From CBDAQV01 sp965199335 (GTDB lineage Bacteria; Pseudomonadota; Alphaproteobacteria; CALMVH01), in NCBI GenBank assembly GCA_965199335.1, contig CBDAQZ010000003.1:1-64000 (forward strand): 64,000 nucleotides of DNA, read 5' to 3'. Made by a program: the position numbers and the translations under genes. Shown here one piece after another: positions 42,708 through 52,436 of the stretch. Below the pieces are notes generated by a model. That model did not search any database, had not been told where the DNA came from, and was given only the letters and a program-made list of their open reading frames with translations. Position 1 is the first letter of the stretch. Each line of letters opens with the position of its first letter.

Positions 42708-44134
42708 GGTTGAGCGGGCGTTCCCGGCGGGGCAGCGGCGGGCGGCACTACAGGTGCCGTCTTTGGCTCGAGCAGCATGAAATGGCCGTTGAACTTGATC
42801 TGGTTGGTCAGAAGCGGCTGTGCCGCATCGCGGGTTCCCAGCGGCTCGAGGCCGAAACGCGTTTCGATCAGCTTGGCGATGGATGTGGTATCGTAGACCG
42901 TGTGATCGACCAGCCCGGTCTTGATGTACTGGGAGATGATGATCGTGGGGACACGCGTACCCGGCCCCCAGCGATCCGCCGGATGGGGGGGCACATGGTC
43001 CCAGAACCCGCCGTTCTCGTCATAGGTGATGATGATCAGCGAGCTGTTCCAGGCCAGACTGGTCTCGATGTGCTTGAGCATCTGGGCGACATGCTGGTCG
43101 CCCGACATGACATCCGTGTACCCGGGATGCTCCGAATTCGTACCCAGCGGCTTCCAGAACACGACCGACGGCAGATCGTCGTTATCCAGTGCCTTCACCA
43201 GGTCGGTCTCGTCCTGAAGATGCTCGGCCCGCGCCTTCGTTCCGTAATCGTAATTGGCAAAATACAGGAACGGCTGATGATGGAATTCGAAGAAGGGGTC
43301 GGGATGGCCGGCGATGGCGTCGTTGTAGCCGCCTGCATACCAGGCCCAGCTTACATCCTTCGCGCTGAGGCGGTCGCCGATAGTCGGCGCGGTCTGCGGC
43401 GGCAACAGATGATCCGCCGGAACATTGGCCGGATGGGGATAGCCCGCCGGCTCGAGGGTGTTGACCGCGTAACCGTCGGGCGTAACCGCGCCGTCCTTGG
43501 TAAGATATCCCTTGTCGTCGATCTGGGCGACGATATCCGCCGGTGCGTTCGGAAAACGCGGCGTGCAGGCGCATACCAGCCAGAAATGATTGAGAAACGA
43601 GCCGCCATAAGCCGCATGGAAGAACTGGTCGGCGATGATATAGCGCTTGGCATACTGCCATAGCGGCAGGGCGGCGGCGTCATAATACATCATCGGCAAC
43701 GCGCCGGAATCGCCGGCCAGGACGAAACGGTCCATCTTGCCGCCATCTATCTGCATCTGCTCCTGATAGAAGCGATGTACCGGATTGTCGGATTTCTGGC
43801 TCAACCCGGCATATTTGTTTCCCACGAATGGCAGATTGGGCAGGTCGTCAGGGAAGCGCTCGTCGATGGCGGGCGGATTCTTGCTGGTATCCAGAACCGA
43901 CGGCAGATATTTGAAGGGGATGCCCTGCGGATTGACCTGCACCTCGGTCAATGCCGCTTTCTCGATGCCGTCGGCTTCGGGAAACAAGCCATAAAGATTA
44001 TCGAAGCTGTGATTCTCGAGATAGATCACGATGATATGATTGAAGTGCAGCAATTCGGAATTCTTGGCCGGTTCCGCCGCATATGTAGGGCCGGCAATCA
44101 GCAGGCCGATCAGGCAAAGAACGATGAAACGCAT
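42704..44134 (-). CDS. Exported phosphoesterase (acid phosphatase/phospholipase C family)
   Basis: A 476-residue alkaline-phosphatase-superfamily phosphoesterase of the AcpA / phospholipase C type. A signal peptide (FIVLCLIGLLIAGPTYA) precedes HIIVIYLENHSFDNLYG, the metal-binding signature with the likely nucleophile in the ENHSFDN motif. AYGGSFLNHFWLVCA and TYDENGGFWDHVPPH are further family motifs. The tail is Pro/Ala-rich. It heads a tightly overlapping operon with nucleoside hydrolase and mipZ. Confidence 0.88.
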   Translation of the reverse strand: MRFIVLCLIGLLIAGPTYAAEPAKNSELLHFNHIIVIYLENHSFDNLYGLFPEADGIEKAALTEVQVNPQGIPFKYLPSVLDTSKNPPAIDERFPDDLPNLPFVGNKYAGLSQKSDNPVHRFYQEQMQIDGGKMDRFVLAGDSGALPMMYYDAAALPLWQYAKRYIIADQFFHAAYGGSFLNHFWLVCACTPRFPNAPADIVAQIDDKGYLTKDGAVTPDGYAVNTLEPAGYPHPANVPADHLLPPQTAPTIGDRLSAKDVSWAWYAGGYNDAIAGHPDPFFEFHHQPFLYFANYDYGTKARAEHLQDETDLVKALDNDDLPSVVFWKPLGTNSEHPGYTDVMSGDQHVAQMLKHIETSLAWNSSLIIITYDENGGFWDHVPPHPADRWGPGTRVPTIIISQYIKTGLVDHTVYDTTSIAKLIETRFGLEPLGTRDAAQPLLTNQIKFNGHFMLLEPKTAPVVPPAAAPPGTPAQP

Positions 44135-44164
44135 CCGTAAATCCCTCTTTTTACGCGCTTTACG

Positions 44165-45088
44165 TCATGCGCGGTCTTGGGCCGGGGCGAACGGCGGAAT
44201 ATAGGCTCCTGCGATATAGGTCATCAGGGGCCGGTATGGCCAGAGGAAAGGCGCGCGCGCCACGACTGCCAGAACGCTGACGCCGATTTTCCTGCCGATC
44301 GCCCCCCTGGCATGACGGCGCAGATAGTTGCGCGCCCTGCCCGCGCTGCGTGCTATGGCCAGCCGCCGGTGGCGCTGCGACCATCCCTGCTCCTCGCCCA
44401 GCATCAGCGCCAGCAATACCGTATCGCGAAACATCCGCGCCTTGCTGGCGCTTAGACCGCCCGAGGATTTGGGACAGATACAGCAGATGTCCTGAATCTC
44501 GGCAAAGCGTGTCAGGGGCGCAAGCTTCAGGCCGAGGGAGAAATCCTGCGCGGTGACGAAACCGGCGGGCAAGGGAAGGACCTGCTTGATTACGGCAGTC
44601 AGACCCAGCGTCGTCGCCGGTATGAAGGGCTGGCTGGTCAACATGCGCGACAGGGGATCATCGACGATCGTCGCGGCGGATTGAACGGATGCAACCTGAT
44701 CGCCTTCATGGCCAAGCCTGCCGAAAGCGAACGCACAGCCGGTCGTGTCCAGCGCCTGCATCAGACGTTTCGTACTGCCGGGCGTCACGATATCGTCGGC
44801 ATCGACCAGCCTGAGATAGGGGTGGCAGGCGGTCTCGACACCTTTGTTGGTCGCAGCGACGACGCCAGCATTTTTCTGTAATATCAATATTGTATTGGGA
44901 TTATATGAACTGAATTGTGAGACGATATCGGACGAGCCGTCGGTCGATCCGTCATCGACCAGAACAATCTCCCCGCCCGTCGTCTCGCGTTCCTGATACA
45001 GTGCTTCAAGAACAGCCGGCAGGAATGCCGCCTTGTTATAGACGGTCACGACATAGGAAACGGTTCTATCTCCTTGCACGTCTTGCAT
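44165..45088 (-). CDS. Family 2 glycosyltransferase
   Basis: A 307-residue GT-A glycosyltransferase. YVVTVYNKAAFLPAVLEAL, EIVLVDDGSTDGSSD and RLVDADDIVTPGS are the UDP-sugar-binding signatures, with the DAD triad as DxD. A basic C-terminus with a short hydrophobic patch may bind the membrane. ATG 45088 with AGGAAG upstream overlaps the stop of the preceding gene by one base. Acceptor unknown; likely surface glycan synthesis given the nearby galU-ugd genes. Confidence 0.88.
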   Translation of the reverse strand: MQDVQGDRTVSYVVTVYNKAAFLPAVLEALYQERETTGGEIVLVDDGSTDGSSDIVSQFSSYNPNTILILQKNAGVVAATNKGVETACHPYLRLVDADDIVTPGSTKRLMQALDTTGCAFAFGRLGHEGDQVASVQSAATIVDDPLSRMLTSQPFIPATTLGLTAVIKQVLPLPAGFVTAQDFSLGLKLAPLTRFAEIQDICCICPKSSGGLSASKARMFRDTVLLALMLGEEQGWSQRHRRLAIARSAGRARNYLRRHARGAIGRKIGVSVLAVVARAPFLWPYRPLMTYIAGAYIPPFAPAQDRA

Positions 45089-45468
45089 TACTTCCTGTAA
45101 CCGCCTGCGCCCAGCCGGTTTGCGGCACCGCGCGTTTCCTGCTGTATGATATCGGTCTGCTGCGATGGGTCGTCGCCGATCGCGGCCAGGGACATGTCCA
45201 GATCGTGCTGGAACTTCTCCTTGTCCGTATCGGCTTCGTGCCGAACGCAGTCCATGAACTTGTCGCGCGCGGCTTGGTAATTCGAGATCGCTCCGGAATC
45301 GCCGTTCCCTACCGGGCGCACCGGCGCGGTGCAGGCATCTCCCGGCGTCCACTGCGCATCCGGCCCGATCACGATGACCGAGCCGTTCTGCTCGATCGTG
45401 CCGGCCCGCGCCGGCAGGGCCAGCAGGACAAGTCCCAACCAGATTGTCTTCCAGGGCAGGCCGGTCAT
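45088..45468 (-). CDS. Small exported protein, unknown
   Basis: A 126-residue protein with a signal peptide (IWLGLVLLALPARA) and a short mature part with two Cys (GDACTAPV, FMDCVRHE) and Gln/Asp-rich helices. Start GGAGCTTCC is a moderate ribosome-binding signal. Coupled to the glycosyltransferase by a TAATG overlap. No family recognised. Confidence 0.65.
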   Translation of the reverse strand: MTGLPWKTIWLGLVLLALPARAGTIEQNGSVIVIGPDAQWTPGDACTAPVRPVGNGDSGAISNYQAARDKFMDCVRHEADTDKEKFQHDLDMSLAAIGDDPSQQTDIIQQETRGAANRLGAGGYRK

Positions 45469-45495
45469 AATGGAAGCTCCTAAATGGGGGTTTGC

Positions 45496-45858
45496 ATGTC
45501 GTACGACCAAAACAATATATTCGCCAGAATCGTTCGGGGCGAGATCCCGGCGGCCCGGCTGTTCGAAAATACCCATGCGCTGGCATTCAAGGATATCAAT
45601 CCCAAGACCCCGGTGCATGTGCTGGTCATACCCAAAGGTTTTTACCGCACGATGGACGAATTCGCGGCACAGGCCAGCGATGCGGAAATCCTGGATTTTA
45701 CCCGCGCTGTGGGCGCTGTGATCAAACTGTCCGGCCTGGAAGACGGCGGCTACCGCCTGATCTCCAACAACGGCCCGGATGGCGGCCAGGAAGTGCCGCA
45801 CTACCATGTTCATGTCCTGGCCGGCCGGCACATGCCGCACATGCTGCCTGAAACCTGA
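45496..45858 (+). CDS. HIT-family hydrolase (histidine triad nucleotide-binding)
   Basis: A 120-residue protein of the HINT branch, which hydrolyses nucleoside phosphoramidates such as lysyl-AMP. NIFARIVRGEIPAAR and the triad HYHVHVL near residue 104 are diagnostic. ATG 45496 was chosen because GGGGG precedes it; an in-frame ATG at 45484 is weaker. It ends 1 bp from the stop of the convergent next gene. Confidence 0.92.
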   Translation: MSYDQNNIFARIVRGEIPAARLFENTHALAFKDINPKTPVHVLVIPKGFYRTMDEFAAQASDAEILDFTRAVGAVIKLSGLEDGGYRLISNNGPDGGQEVPHYHVHVLAGRHMPHMLPET

Positions 45859-45859
45859 C

Positions 45860-46301
45860 CTAGCGGCCCATCTTGGGCGCTTTTGCAGTCGGGCTGTATT
45901 TGGTCTGCGCCTTGTAGGAACGGCGGTCGCTGCTGCCCGTGCGGCCGCAGAATATGCCCAGCCGGCCCGAAAGCAAGGCGCACAGGGATGACGCGTTCGA
46001 AGCCTCGAGCCGCCGCATCGAGGTGCTGAGCTCGGTGAACAGGCCCGACAGTCGGCACAGAAGATCCTGCACCTCGTAGCCCTCCATGGCCATGCAGCCG
46101 TCGTGTCCTACCTGGGTGGTGGATGATGCTGGCGGCCGAACGCGTGCGCTGCGCGATTTCCTTGGGCTGGATGTCCGAACCGAACTTCTCGCTGATGCAT
46201 TCGAGGATGTAACCCGTGGCAAACAGAAGCAGCCGCGCATCGGCGGCTTCCTCCATGTTGGCAAATCCCTCGGTCGGATCGTAGGCGGTCAATAAGGTCA
46301 T
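45860..46301 (-). pseudogene. Unknown gene with one apparent frameshift
   Basis: ATG 46301 opens MTLLTAYDPTEGFANMEEAADARL and continues as a helical protein to SAASIIHH near 46110. The frame then fails and a second frame resumes with QVGHDGCMAMEGYE and runs to TAG at 45860. Length 442 is not a multiple of 3, so one base is gained or lost, probably in the CCACCACCC run at 46113-46121. The joined protein is ~147 residues, with no known domain. This is the left edge of the frameshift block that extends to 51.45 kb. Confidence 0.6.
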
Positions 46302-46385
46302 CCGTTGTTGGACAGTGGCAAATAGTCTAGCCAACAAACACCCCGTGTGCAAAGTACCTACAGATATCTTTCTTGAGGTACGATT

Positions 46386-47949
46386 CTGGTTACGCGCGTA
46401 AAAACGGTCGCTTTTCAGGGCATCGACATCCTTGAAGTCGACGTCCAGGTCCAGATCAGCAACGGCATGCCGGCGCTGACGCTGGTCGGCCTGCCCGACA
46501 AGGCCGTGGCCGAAAGCCGCGAACGGGTACGCTCCGCCCTGCATGCACTGGGTCTGGCGCTGCCGCCCAAGCGCATCACCATCAACCTCGCCCCTGCCGA
46601 CGTCGCCAAGGAAGGCGCGCATTACGACCTGCCGATTGCGCTGGCCCTGCTGGCGGCGATGGACATCATCCCGAAGGACGAGATTGCAGGCTATGTGGCG
46701 ATGGGCGAGCTGGCGCTGGATGGCACGATCGGGGCGGTGACGGGCGTCCTGCCAGCTTCCGTCCATGCCTCGGCCCACGATTACGGCATCATATGTGCCG
46801 CCTCCCTGGGCAGCGAGGCGGCCTGGGGCGGCAACAAGGGCATACTGGCCCCGCGCGACCTGCTGTCGCTGATCAACCACTTCAAGGGCACGCAGGTGCT
46901 GACCCCGCCGCAACCCATCATCAAGGCCAAGGGTGCCGCCGCAGCCCGACATGTCCGAGGTCAAGGGGCAGGAAACGGCGAAGCGGGCGCTGGAAGTGGC
47001 CGCCGCCGGTGGCCACAACATGTTGCTGATCGGCCCACCCGGCTCGGGAAAATCCATGCTGTCCGCCCGCCTGCCCTCGCTTCTGCCGCCTCTGACCGCG
47101 GCAGAGGCGCTGGAAGTGTCCATGATCCACAGTGTCGCGGGGCTGCTGCAGGGAGGAGGGGCTGGTACGCACGCGCCCGTTCCGCGACCCGCACCATTCC
47201 GCCTCGCTGGCCGCCCTGGTCGGGGGTGGACTAAAGGCGAAGCCCGGCGAAATTTCGGCTGGGCGCATAACGGCGTCCTGTTCCTCGACGAGCTGCCGGA
47301 ATTCAATCGCGGCGCGCTGGAAGCCCTGCGCCAGCCTCTGGAAACGGGCCGCGCGGTCGTGGCGCGGGCCAATCACCATGTCACCTACCCCGCCCGCTTC
47401 CAGTTCGTCGCGGCCATGAATCCCATGCCGTTGCGGTTACCTGGGCAACGCCGGGACTTGCGTGCTGGACGCGCGCCGAAATGCGCGCCGGAGTACCAGT
47501 CGAAGCCTTTCGGGGCCATTGCTGGACCGCATCGACATCCACCTGGAGGTAGAAGGCGGTGAAGGTTGCGCGAACTGTCGCGGGTCGCGCCTGGTGAAAG
47601 CCCTCGGCCACGGTAGCGGCAACCGGGTGGCGAAGGCCCGCGACATTCAGACAACAACGAGCGCGTCTTGCACGGCGAACAAGGCGAAGCTCAACGCCAT
47701 CAACTGTACGGCATCGGGCGACTACCTCGAACAGTATCGCCACGCCCGATGCCGAACCCGGGCAGTCGCTGTTGCTCAATCCGCGCGCATGGATCAAGTT
47801 CCGCCTGTCGGCGCGCAGGGTACTACCGCGTGCTGCGCCTGGCCCGCACGCTGGCGGATCTGGAAGCCGCCGACGTCAGTAAGGCAAGCATCCACATAGC
47901 GGAGGCGATTTCCTTTCGCACACCCTTAACCAATCGGATGGTAGCCTGA
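46386..47949 (+). pseudogene. comM: ComM/YifB-type Mg-chelatase-like AAA ATPase, frameshifted
   Basis: Identity is clear: GLPDKAVAESRERVRSAL and PPKRITINLAPAD near the start, a Walker A GPPGSGKSMLSARLPSLLPP, the second part of the ATPase domain FLDELPEFNRGALEALRQPLE, and GPLLDRIDIHLEV. The reading frame breaks at least six times (about 46935, 47155, 47258, 47425, 47500 and 47560-47700), usually by one extra base in a homopolymer. The start is unclear: no canonical start lies in the first frame, only CTG 46386. Family role: branch migration of heteroduplex DNA in natural transformation. Confidence 0.85.
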
Positions 47950-48518
47950 GGGCGTGATACAGCGCATCAAAATCGAAGAATGTCGAAGATCAAGCCAACT
48001 TCCCCGCTGGGTCTACGCCATGATGAAGGCGAACCAGGACCCGAACGCCTCGGCATGGATGCGATCTCCGCCGACGTGAAGACGCGCATGGCCGCCCAGC
48101 TGAAAGCCCAGGACTTCTACAAGCTGCGCCAGGAACGCGCATGAAGGAACTGAAGGAGCAGCAGGGTTCCAGCAGCCGGCATGAGCGGGCATTGAATGGA
48201 AGAACCCGGCCCAAGAACAAGTTCACGCTCGGAGGAACTGAAAAAGGTTCATGCCGAAAACCGTCGCGTTTGGCTACATGGTCAAGCGAGGCATCCGTTC
48301 CTGACCATCGTTTGTCATGGAACGCTGTCGTGCTCGCCATCACGGTGCGCGACCCTGTCTCGATTGGTGCGGCTTTCTGTGCCGAGATTGAAGTTGGGGG
48401 GCGACTACCATCAGTGCGTAGGACCATGGGAACTGAACGCGGCCCTGCAGATGGCCTATCGCGGACCGCGTATACAAGCCTATTTCCATCCGGGTCGAAT
48501 TAATCGGCCTTCTGATAC
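47950..48518. other. Region without an intact recognisable gene
   Basis: Between the comM stop and the gshB end I find no convincing gene. An ATG at 47980 opens a 54-residue frame on the plus strand ending at 48144 (DAISADVKTRMAAQLKAQDF), followed at once by ATG 48141 (MKELKEQQGSSSRHERAL). Charged, coil-like sequence in both suggests one broken protein. The rest (48260-48518) has no domain I recognise in any frame, consistent with the indel-rich block. Confidence 0.4.
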
Positions 48519-49611
48519 TCAAGCCGGCACCGTTTCGACCTCGACCGCATCCCAGAACGACCTTGACGCTATGCCCGACGTCGCTTCGTCAAACTGCTCT
48601 GACCTTCTGTCAGCAGTTCCAGGCGACGTTGTGTTGCAAGCCCCATCAGGTCAGACCAGGGTACCGATCAGCGTCTCGATTCCAGCCAGCATCAATCCTG
48701 GTCTTTGATAACCCCGGTCCGATGGCATGGCAAATCTCAGGCGCGTCCGTAGCTTGCTCGTGGTCACGTGATCCTTGCAGTTCGGACGGGTACGATGACA
48801 CCCCCCGATCTGGAGATTGTTCGCGACCTGCTTGCCGCCATCCGTCTGCGGGCTGCCTCCAGCACCGAAGCCACGCGACTTCCTGCTCGTTTATCCACCG
48901 TCACGGTATGCGCTTACGTCGCCCTCGGACACCATAACCTTCGGGGAATGAACTTTTGCGCCATGATGGTTCAGCCGCCATCTGCACATGAAGCAGTTTC
49001 CTGTATATCGCTGTCGACATCCAAATTGGGATCGACCTCGAACCCAGGTAGATTACCCGATCTGCGCATCCTGCCAAGCGCGGTAGAGCGGTTTCGAGAA
49101 CAACAGGCATACCCGTGTTTCCCGAAACGGATATACGCTAATTTCTTCAGGTCCATTGTCCGAACTGATCAGCGTTGGCGGCATCAGGTCCGGAAACTCC
49201 ATGGGCAGAAGCTTTTCCGGGGCGTTGCGCAGGGCCTGCGCGGATCGTTCACCACCATGCACGTCCGAGCCTTATCGATGCTGCAGCAGGTATTGTCGCC
49301 GTGACGGACCACGCCATGCTCGAACTGGCGCGGATCCATGCCGCACCAGCACCACGGATTTCTCCCGTGAGGTCGCCACGCTGAGGGGAGATCGCCGGGT
49401 CAGACCACGTTTCCGTGACCTCGTCGAACAGCAGCATGCCGCGGCGGCAGGCGATTATGTCGGTTAAACCTGACCTGGCCCAGCGACAGCGCCGTGCCAG
49501 GCTGCGGTAACCACTTGCCACGCATGTACCCACGCCGACAGCGGCCTCTCGTTGCCATGCATGAGGGTGTGAGTCGATCTCGATCTGCAACGCTGTTGCG
49601 AGCGGGTCCAT
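48519..49611 (-). pseudogene. gshB: Glutathione synthetase, frameshifted
   Basis: Fragments in different frames line up with GshB along the minus strand: MDPLAT at 49611 for the start (LTLTF upstream in frame may be part of it), LRNAPEKLLPMEFPDLMPPTL at about 49220-49160, a DPNLDVD segment near 49030, PADG near 48830, PTGL near 48640, and FWDAVEVETVPA ending in TGA at 48519. The enzyme joins gamma-glutamylcysteine and glycine using ATP. At least five indels break the frame. This gene normally lies beside rsmI and yraN, as here. Confidence 0.75.
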
Positions 49612-49769
49612 CGCTGGTCTGGCGACCGAAGGTCAGGGTCAAGAGCTTTGCACTGCTCCGCCGCGCCATTCACGCACTGTTATGTAGTTTACGACCTTGC
49701 CACGCGCCGACATTGCAATGCAAGCTGATTGCAGCACCATTGTTAAGTAATTCGTCAAGGCGGATTGCG

Positions 49770-50480
49770 TCATTCGCCCCCATGCAGGTAGACTTCACGC
49801 GCGCCGATCGCTCTAACGATCTCACCTTAGGAGCGCCGCTCGCAGCATGAATGTTCCACGAGTTGATCGCAAGGGTCAACCGCGTCGCGTCAGGGTCATC
49901 GAACAGTTTGGTCATGTCGCGGGCATAGGTCGTGTCGGCGCTCGGACGGTTACCTTCAGTATCTCGTGCAATTAGCTTCACGCCAGCATTGTTCGCCAGA
50001 CGTCCTGCCATGCTTCGAAAAAGCACCAGCGTAGCCTTTATCACGGCCAGGTCTGCGGCGACGGCAGATTTGCGCGCCGTTTCAGGTCGCGGGCAACAAC
50101 GCCGTCCGAACAGGAACGATGTCAGGTAAAAAGCCTGCGTCCGGATGGATCAAAGCTGCCAGGCAGCGGCGCTTGGCGCGTCGCGTACCGGCAGTGATCA
50201 GGGTTTTCCAGGCCGCCGCGCAATCGCGCGCCAACTTGAAGCCAGTGATCGGAGATCAGTGCCGCACCCGCGTCAGCAGCACTGCGACCGGGACCGCCTT
50301 TGCCCATCCGCGGGCCCGCCTGACGATCCGGAACGCGATGACGGCTTTTGGACTCATTGTGTCCATCACCTGGGTCCTTGTGGTCGTCATAGCGATGCAG
50401 CGGTTTCCAGACCTCATAGGCCGGCAACCATGTTAACCGGCGTAGACGAACGTATCGCGTCGCATGCGATCACAGTTGTG
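49770..50480 (-). pseudogene. rsmI: 16S rRNA (cytidine-2'-O)-methyltransferase RsmI, frameshifted and short
   Basis: Minus-strand fragments match RsmI: LPAYEVWKPLHRYDDHK (the region after CEDTR), ALISD then GFKLARDCAAA (from LISDPGFKLAR), ALIH, SFLFGR, AVIKATLVLF, ARDMTKLFDD and GAPK...IGAREVYLHGGE before TGA at 49770. The N-terminal ~30-40 residues cannot be found as a clean frame. RsmI methylates C1402 of 16S rRNA. Several single-base indels separate the fragments. Confidence 0.7.
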
Positions 50481-50690
50481 CTGTGCAAGACACGCAGCGA
50501 CGGCTGCGCGAGGAACCAAGTCGAGGCGTTGCGGATGCGCGCCTGGCTGACCAGGGCTGATGGCCTGCGCCGCCCGCGTCAGGTCGGGCCGGAACTTGAC
50601 CTCGATGAACGCGACGTTTGCGTCCGCGCCGCGCCAGGCGATATCGACCTCGCCTCACCGGAGTTTTGAAAGCGCCGGGCAAATGAAGAA
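50470..50690 (-). pseudogene. yraN: YraN/UPF0102-family fragment, frameshifted
   Basis: The minus strand reads FARRFKTPV, then GEVDIAWRGADANVAFIEVKF and TRAAQAISPGQ, and QARIRNASTWFLA, in shifting frames. This matches the core of the YraN nuclease-like family (GEIDLIARR...FVEVKAR). The usual N-terminal 35 residues would overlap the start of the LppC gene and were not found. Order rsmI and yraN appears reversed relative to the common layout, which might reflect a scrambled or collapsed assembly. Confidence 0.5.
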
Positions 50691-51936
50691 AATGAAACAG
50701 ATATCATCGTCATCCAAGCTAATCCTAAACGCCATGCGATATCCAGTGCGCGCGCTGCTGGTCGCGGGGGTCCTAGTCTGCGCCGGCTGCGCCGATGAAC
50801 CGGAGCCAGCGACGAGGATGCCGCCCAGCCAGGCAAAACCGCAGCCTAGGCCGCCCGTCGCGCCGCCCGTGGTAGCGCCGCCCCTGGCCATGGTTACACC
50901 CCCCGTTGCAGGCAACCGCACACGGGTTGCCCTGCTGCTCCCCCTGACCGGAAGCAACGCGCAGCTGGGCCAGTCGATGCTGGATTCGGCCCAACCTTGC
51001 GGTTTTCGACCAGGCCGGCAAGGAATTTCGAATTGCTGCCCGAGGATACCGGCGACACACCCGAGCGGGCGACACAGGCCGCCCAGCATGCCGTGGCGGA
51101 GGGCGCGCAGCTGATGCTTGGTCCCCTGTTCGCCCCCTCGGTCGCCGCGGTGGCTCCGATCGCAGCGGCGGCGCACCTGACGGTGATCAGCTTTACCACC
51201 GACGCCGCGCAGGCGAGCGGCAACGTCTATGTCATGGGCTTCCTGCCCAGCCTCGAGGTGCAGCGCATCGTCGGCTTCGCCCAGCGGCAGAACGTGCACA
51301 GTTTTGCCATGCTGGCGCCCGACAACGCCTATGGCGCGCTTACGGCCACGACGTTGCAGACGCTGGTACCGAACGCCACCGTGGTTCGCTTTCCGGCAGG
51401 CGCGATGGATTTCTCCGCTGCCCGTACAGCAGTTGAAGGCTGCTGCGCCCGGTGCCATCCTTCTACCTGAAGGCGGCGATACTCTGCGCGGCATCGCGAA
51501 GGCGATCGCGGCCGGCGGCATCGATCCCAAACAGGTGCATTTGCTTGGTACCGGCCTGTGGGACGATCCGGCGCTGGCGCAGGAGCCGGCGCTGATCGGC
51601 GGCTGGTACGCCGGCACCGCCCCGACCGCTCGTGCGGATTTCGAGAAGCGGTTCCTGACGACCTACAAATACAAGCCGCAGCGCCTGTCTACCCTGGCCT
51701 ATGACGCCACGGCCCTGGCCATCGTACTGGACAAGCAGGCCCCCGCCGGCCAGCCCGCTTTCACCCAGGCGACAATCGGCAAGGATAGCGGTTTTGCGGG
51801 CCTGGACGGCGTATTCCGCTTCGGTCAGAACGGCCAGATCGAACGGGGCCTGTCCGTGCTGCAGGTCAGTCCCGCCGGCCCCACCGTCATCGACGCGTCC
51901 CCGCGCATGTTCGCCAGGACAGGGACAGGGATGTGA
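50683..51936 (+). pseudogene. LppC/LpoA-family lipoprotein (penicillin-binding-protein activator), frameshifted
   Basis: A lipoprotein with lipobox VCAGC (likely Cys after about residue 36 from ATG 50683, or start at 50734) and a Pro-rich linker, then a periplasmic-binding-protein fold. TRVALLLPLTGSNAQLGQSML opens the domain. Frame breaks occur near 50985-51030 (AQPCGFRPGRQ against AVFDQAGKEF) and near 51425 (FSAARTAVEGCC against QQLKAAAPGAILLPEGG); each is explained by one base in a short homopolymer. Family role: activates PBP1A. Divergent from rsmI-yraN, the standard location. Confidence 0.85.
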
Positions 51937-51939
51937 TCC

Positions 51940-52374
51940 ATGCGCCTGTCGCCCAAAGCCATCATCATCGGTTCGGTCACCGATATCGTCTCGACCAATA
52001 TCGTCATGCTGCCGCTGGTGTTCTACATCATGCACGGGGTGATGAAGACCGTCACCGCGCCGGCGGAGATATCCAGTACGGTCGCCGCCCTGATGAAGGA
52101 CGATACGACTTATTTCGCGATCTCGCTTTTCCTTGGCTTCATGTGTTCGATGCTGGGGGGCTACGTGTCGGCGGTCATCGCCGACCATGACGAGGTGTTG
52201 AACGGCGCATTCGCTTCGATCCTTTGTGTCGCCGGCGGGCTATATACGATGGCATCGGGCCATTCGGCCGATCCGCTATGGAAACAGGCGGTATTCCTGA
52301 CCATGTCGCCTTTGCTGGCGGCCCTGGGCGGTTATCTTCGTCTACGGCAAGTCATCGTCGTTCCTACACGTTAA
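51940..52374 (+). CDS. Four-helix membrane protein, unknown
   Basis: A 144-residue protein with about four membrane helices (AIIIGSVTDIVSTNIVMLPLVFYI; FAISLFLGFMCSMLGGYVSAVI; GAFASILCVAGGLYTM; AVFLTMSPLLAALGGYL). It starts 3 bp after the LppC stop with no strong ribosome-binding site. No named family recognised. The frame is intact, marking the right edge of the indel-rich block. Confidence 0.65.
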   Translation: MRLSPKAIIIGSVTDIVSTNIVMLPLVFYIMHGVMKTVTAPAEISSTVAALMKDDTTYFAISLFLGFMCSMLGGYVSAVIADHDEVLNGAFASILCVAGGLYTMASGHSADPLWKQAVFLTMSPLLAALGGYLRLRQVIVVPTR

Positions 52375-52436
52375 GTGATATTACTGGATTTTTTCGCGTG
52401 AATGCCTTATGAATCCTTGCTGATTCAGGAGTACCC

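Noticed and set aside
45810..47372. Minus-strand frame of 520 codons across comM
   Set aside because: Only its last part (below about 46.3 kb) belongs to a real, frameshifted gene; the rest is antisense to comM.
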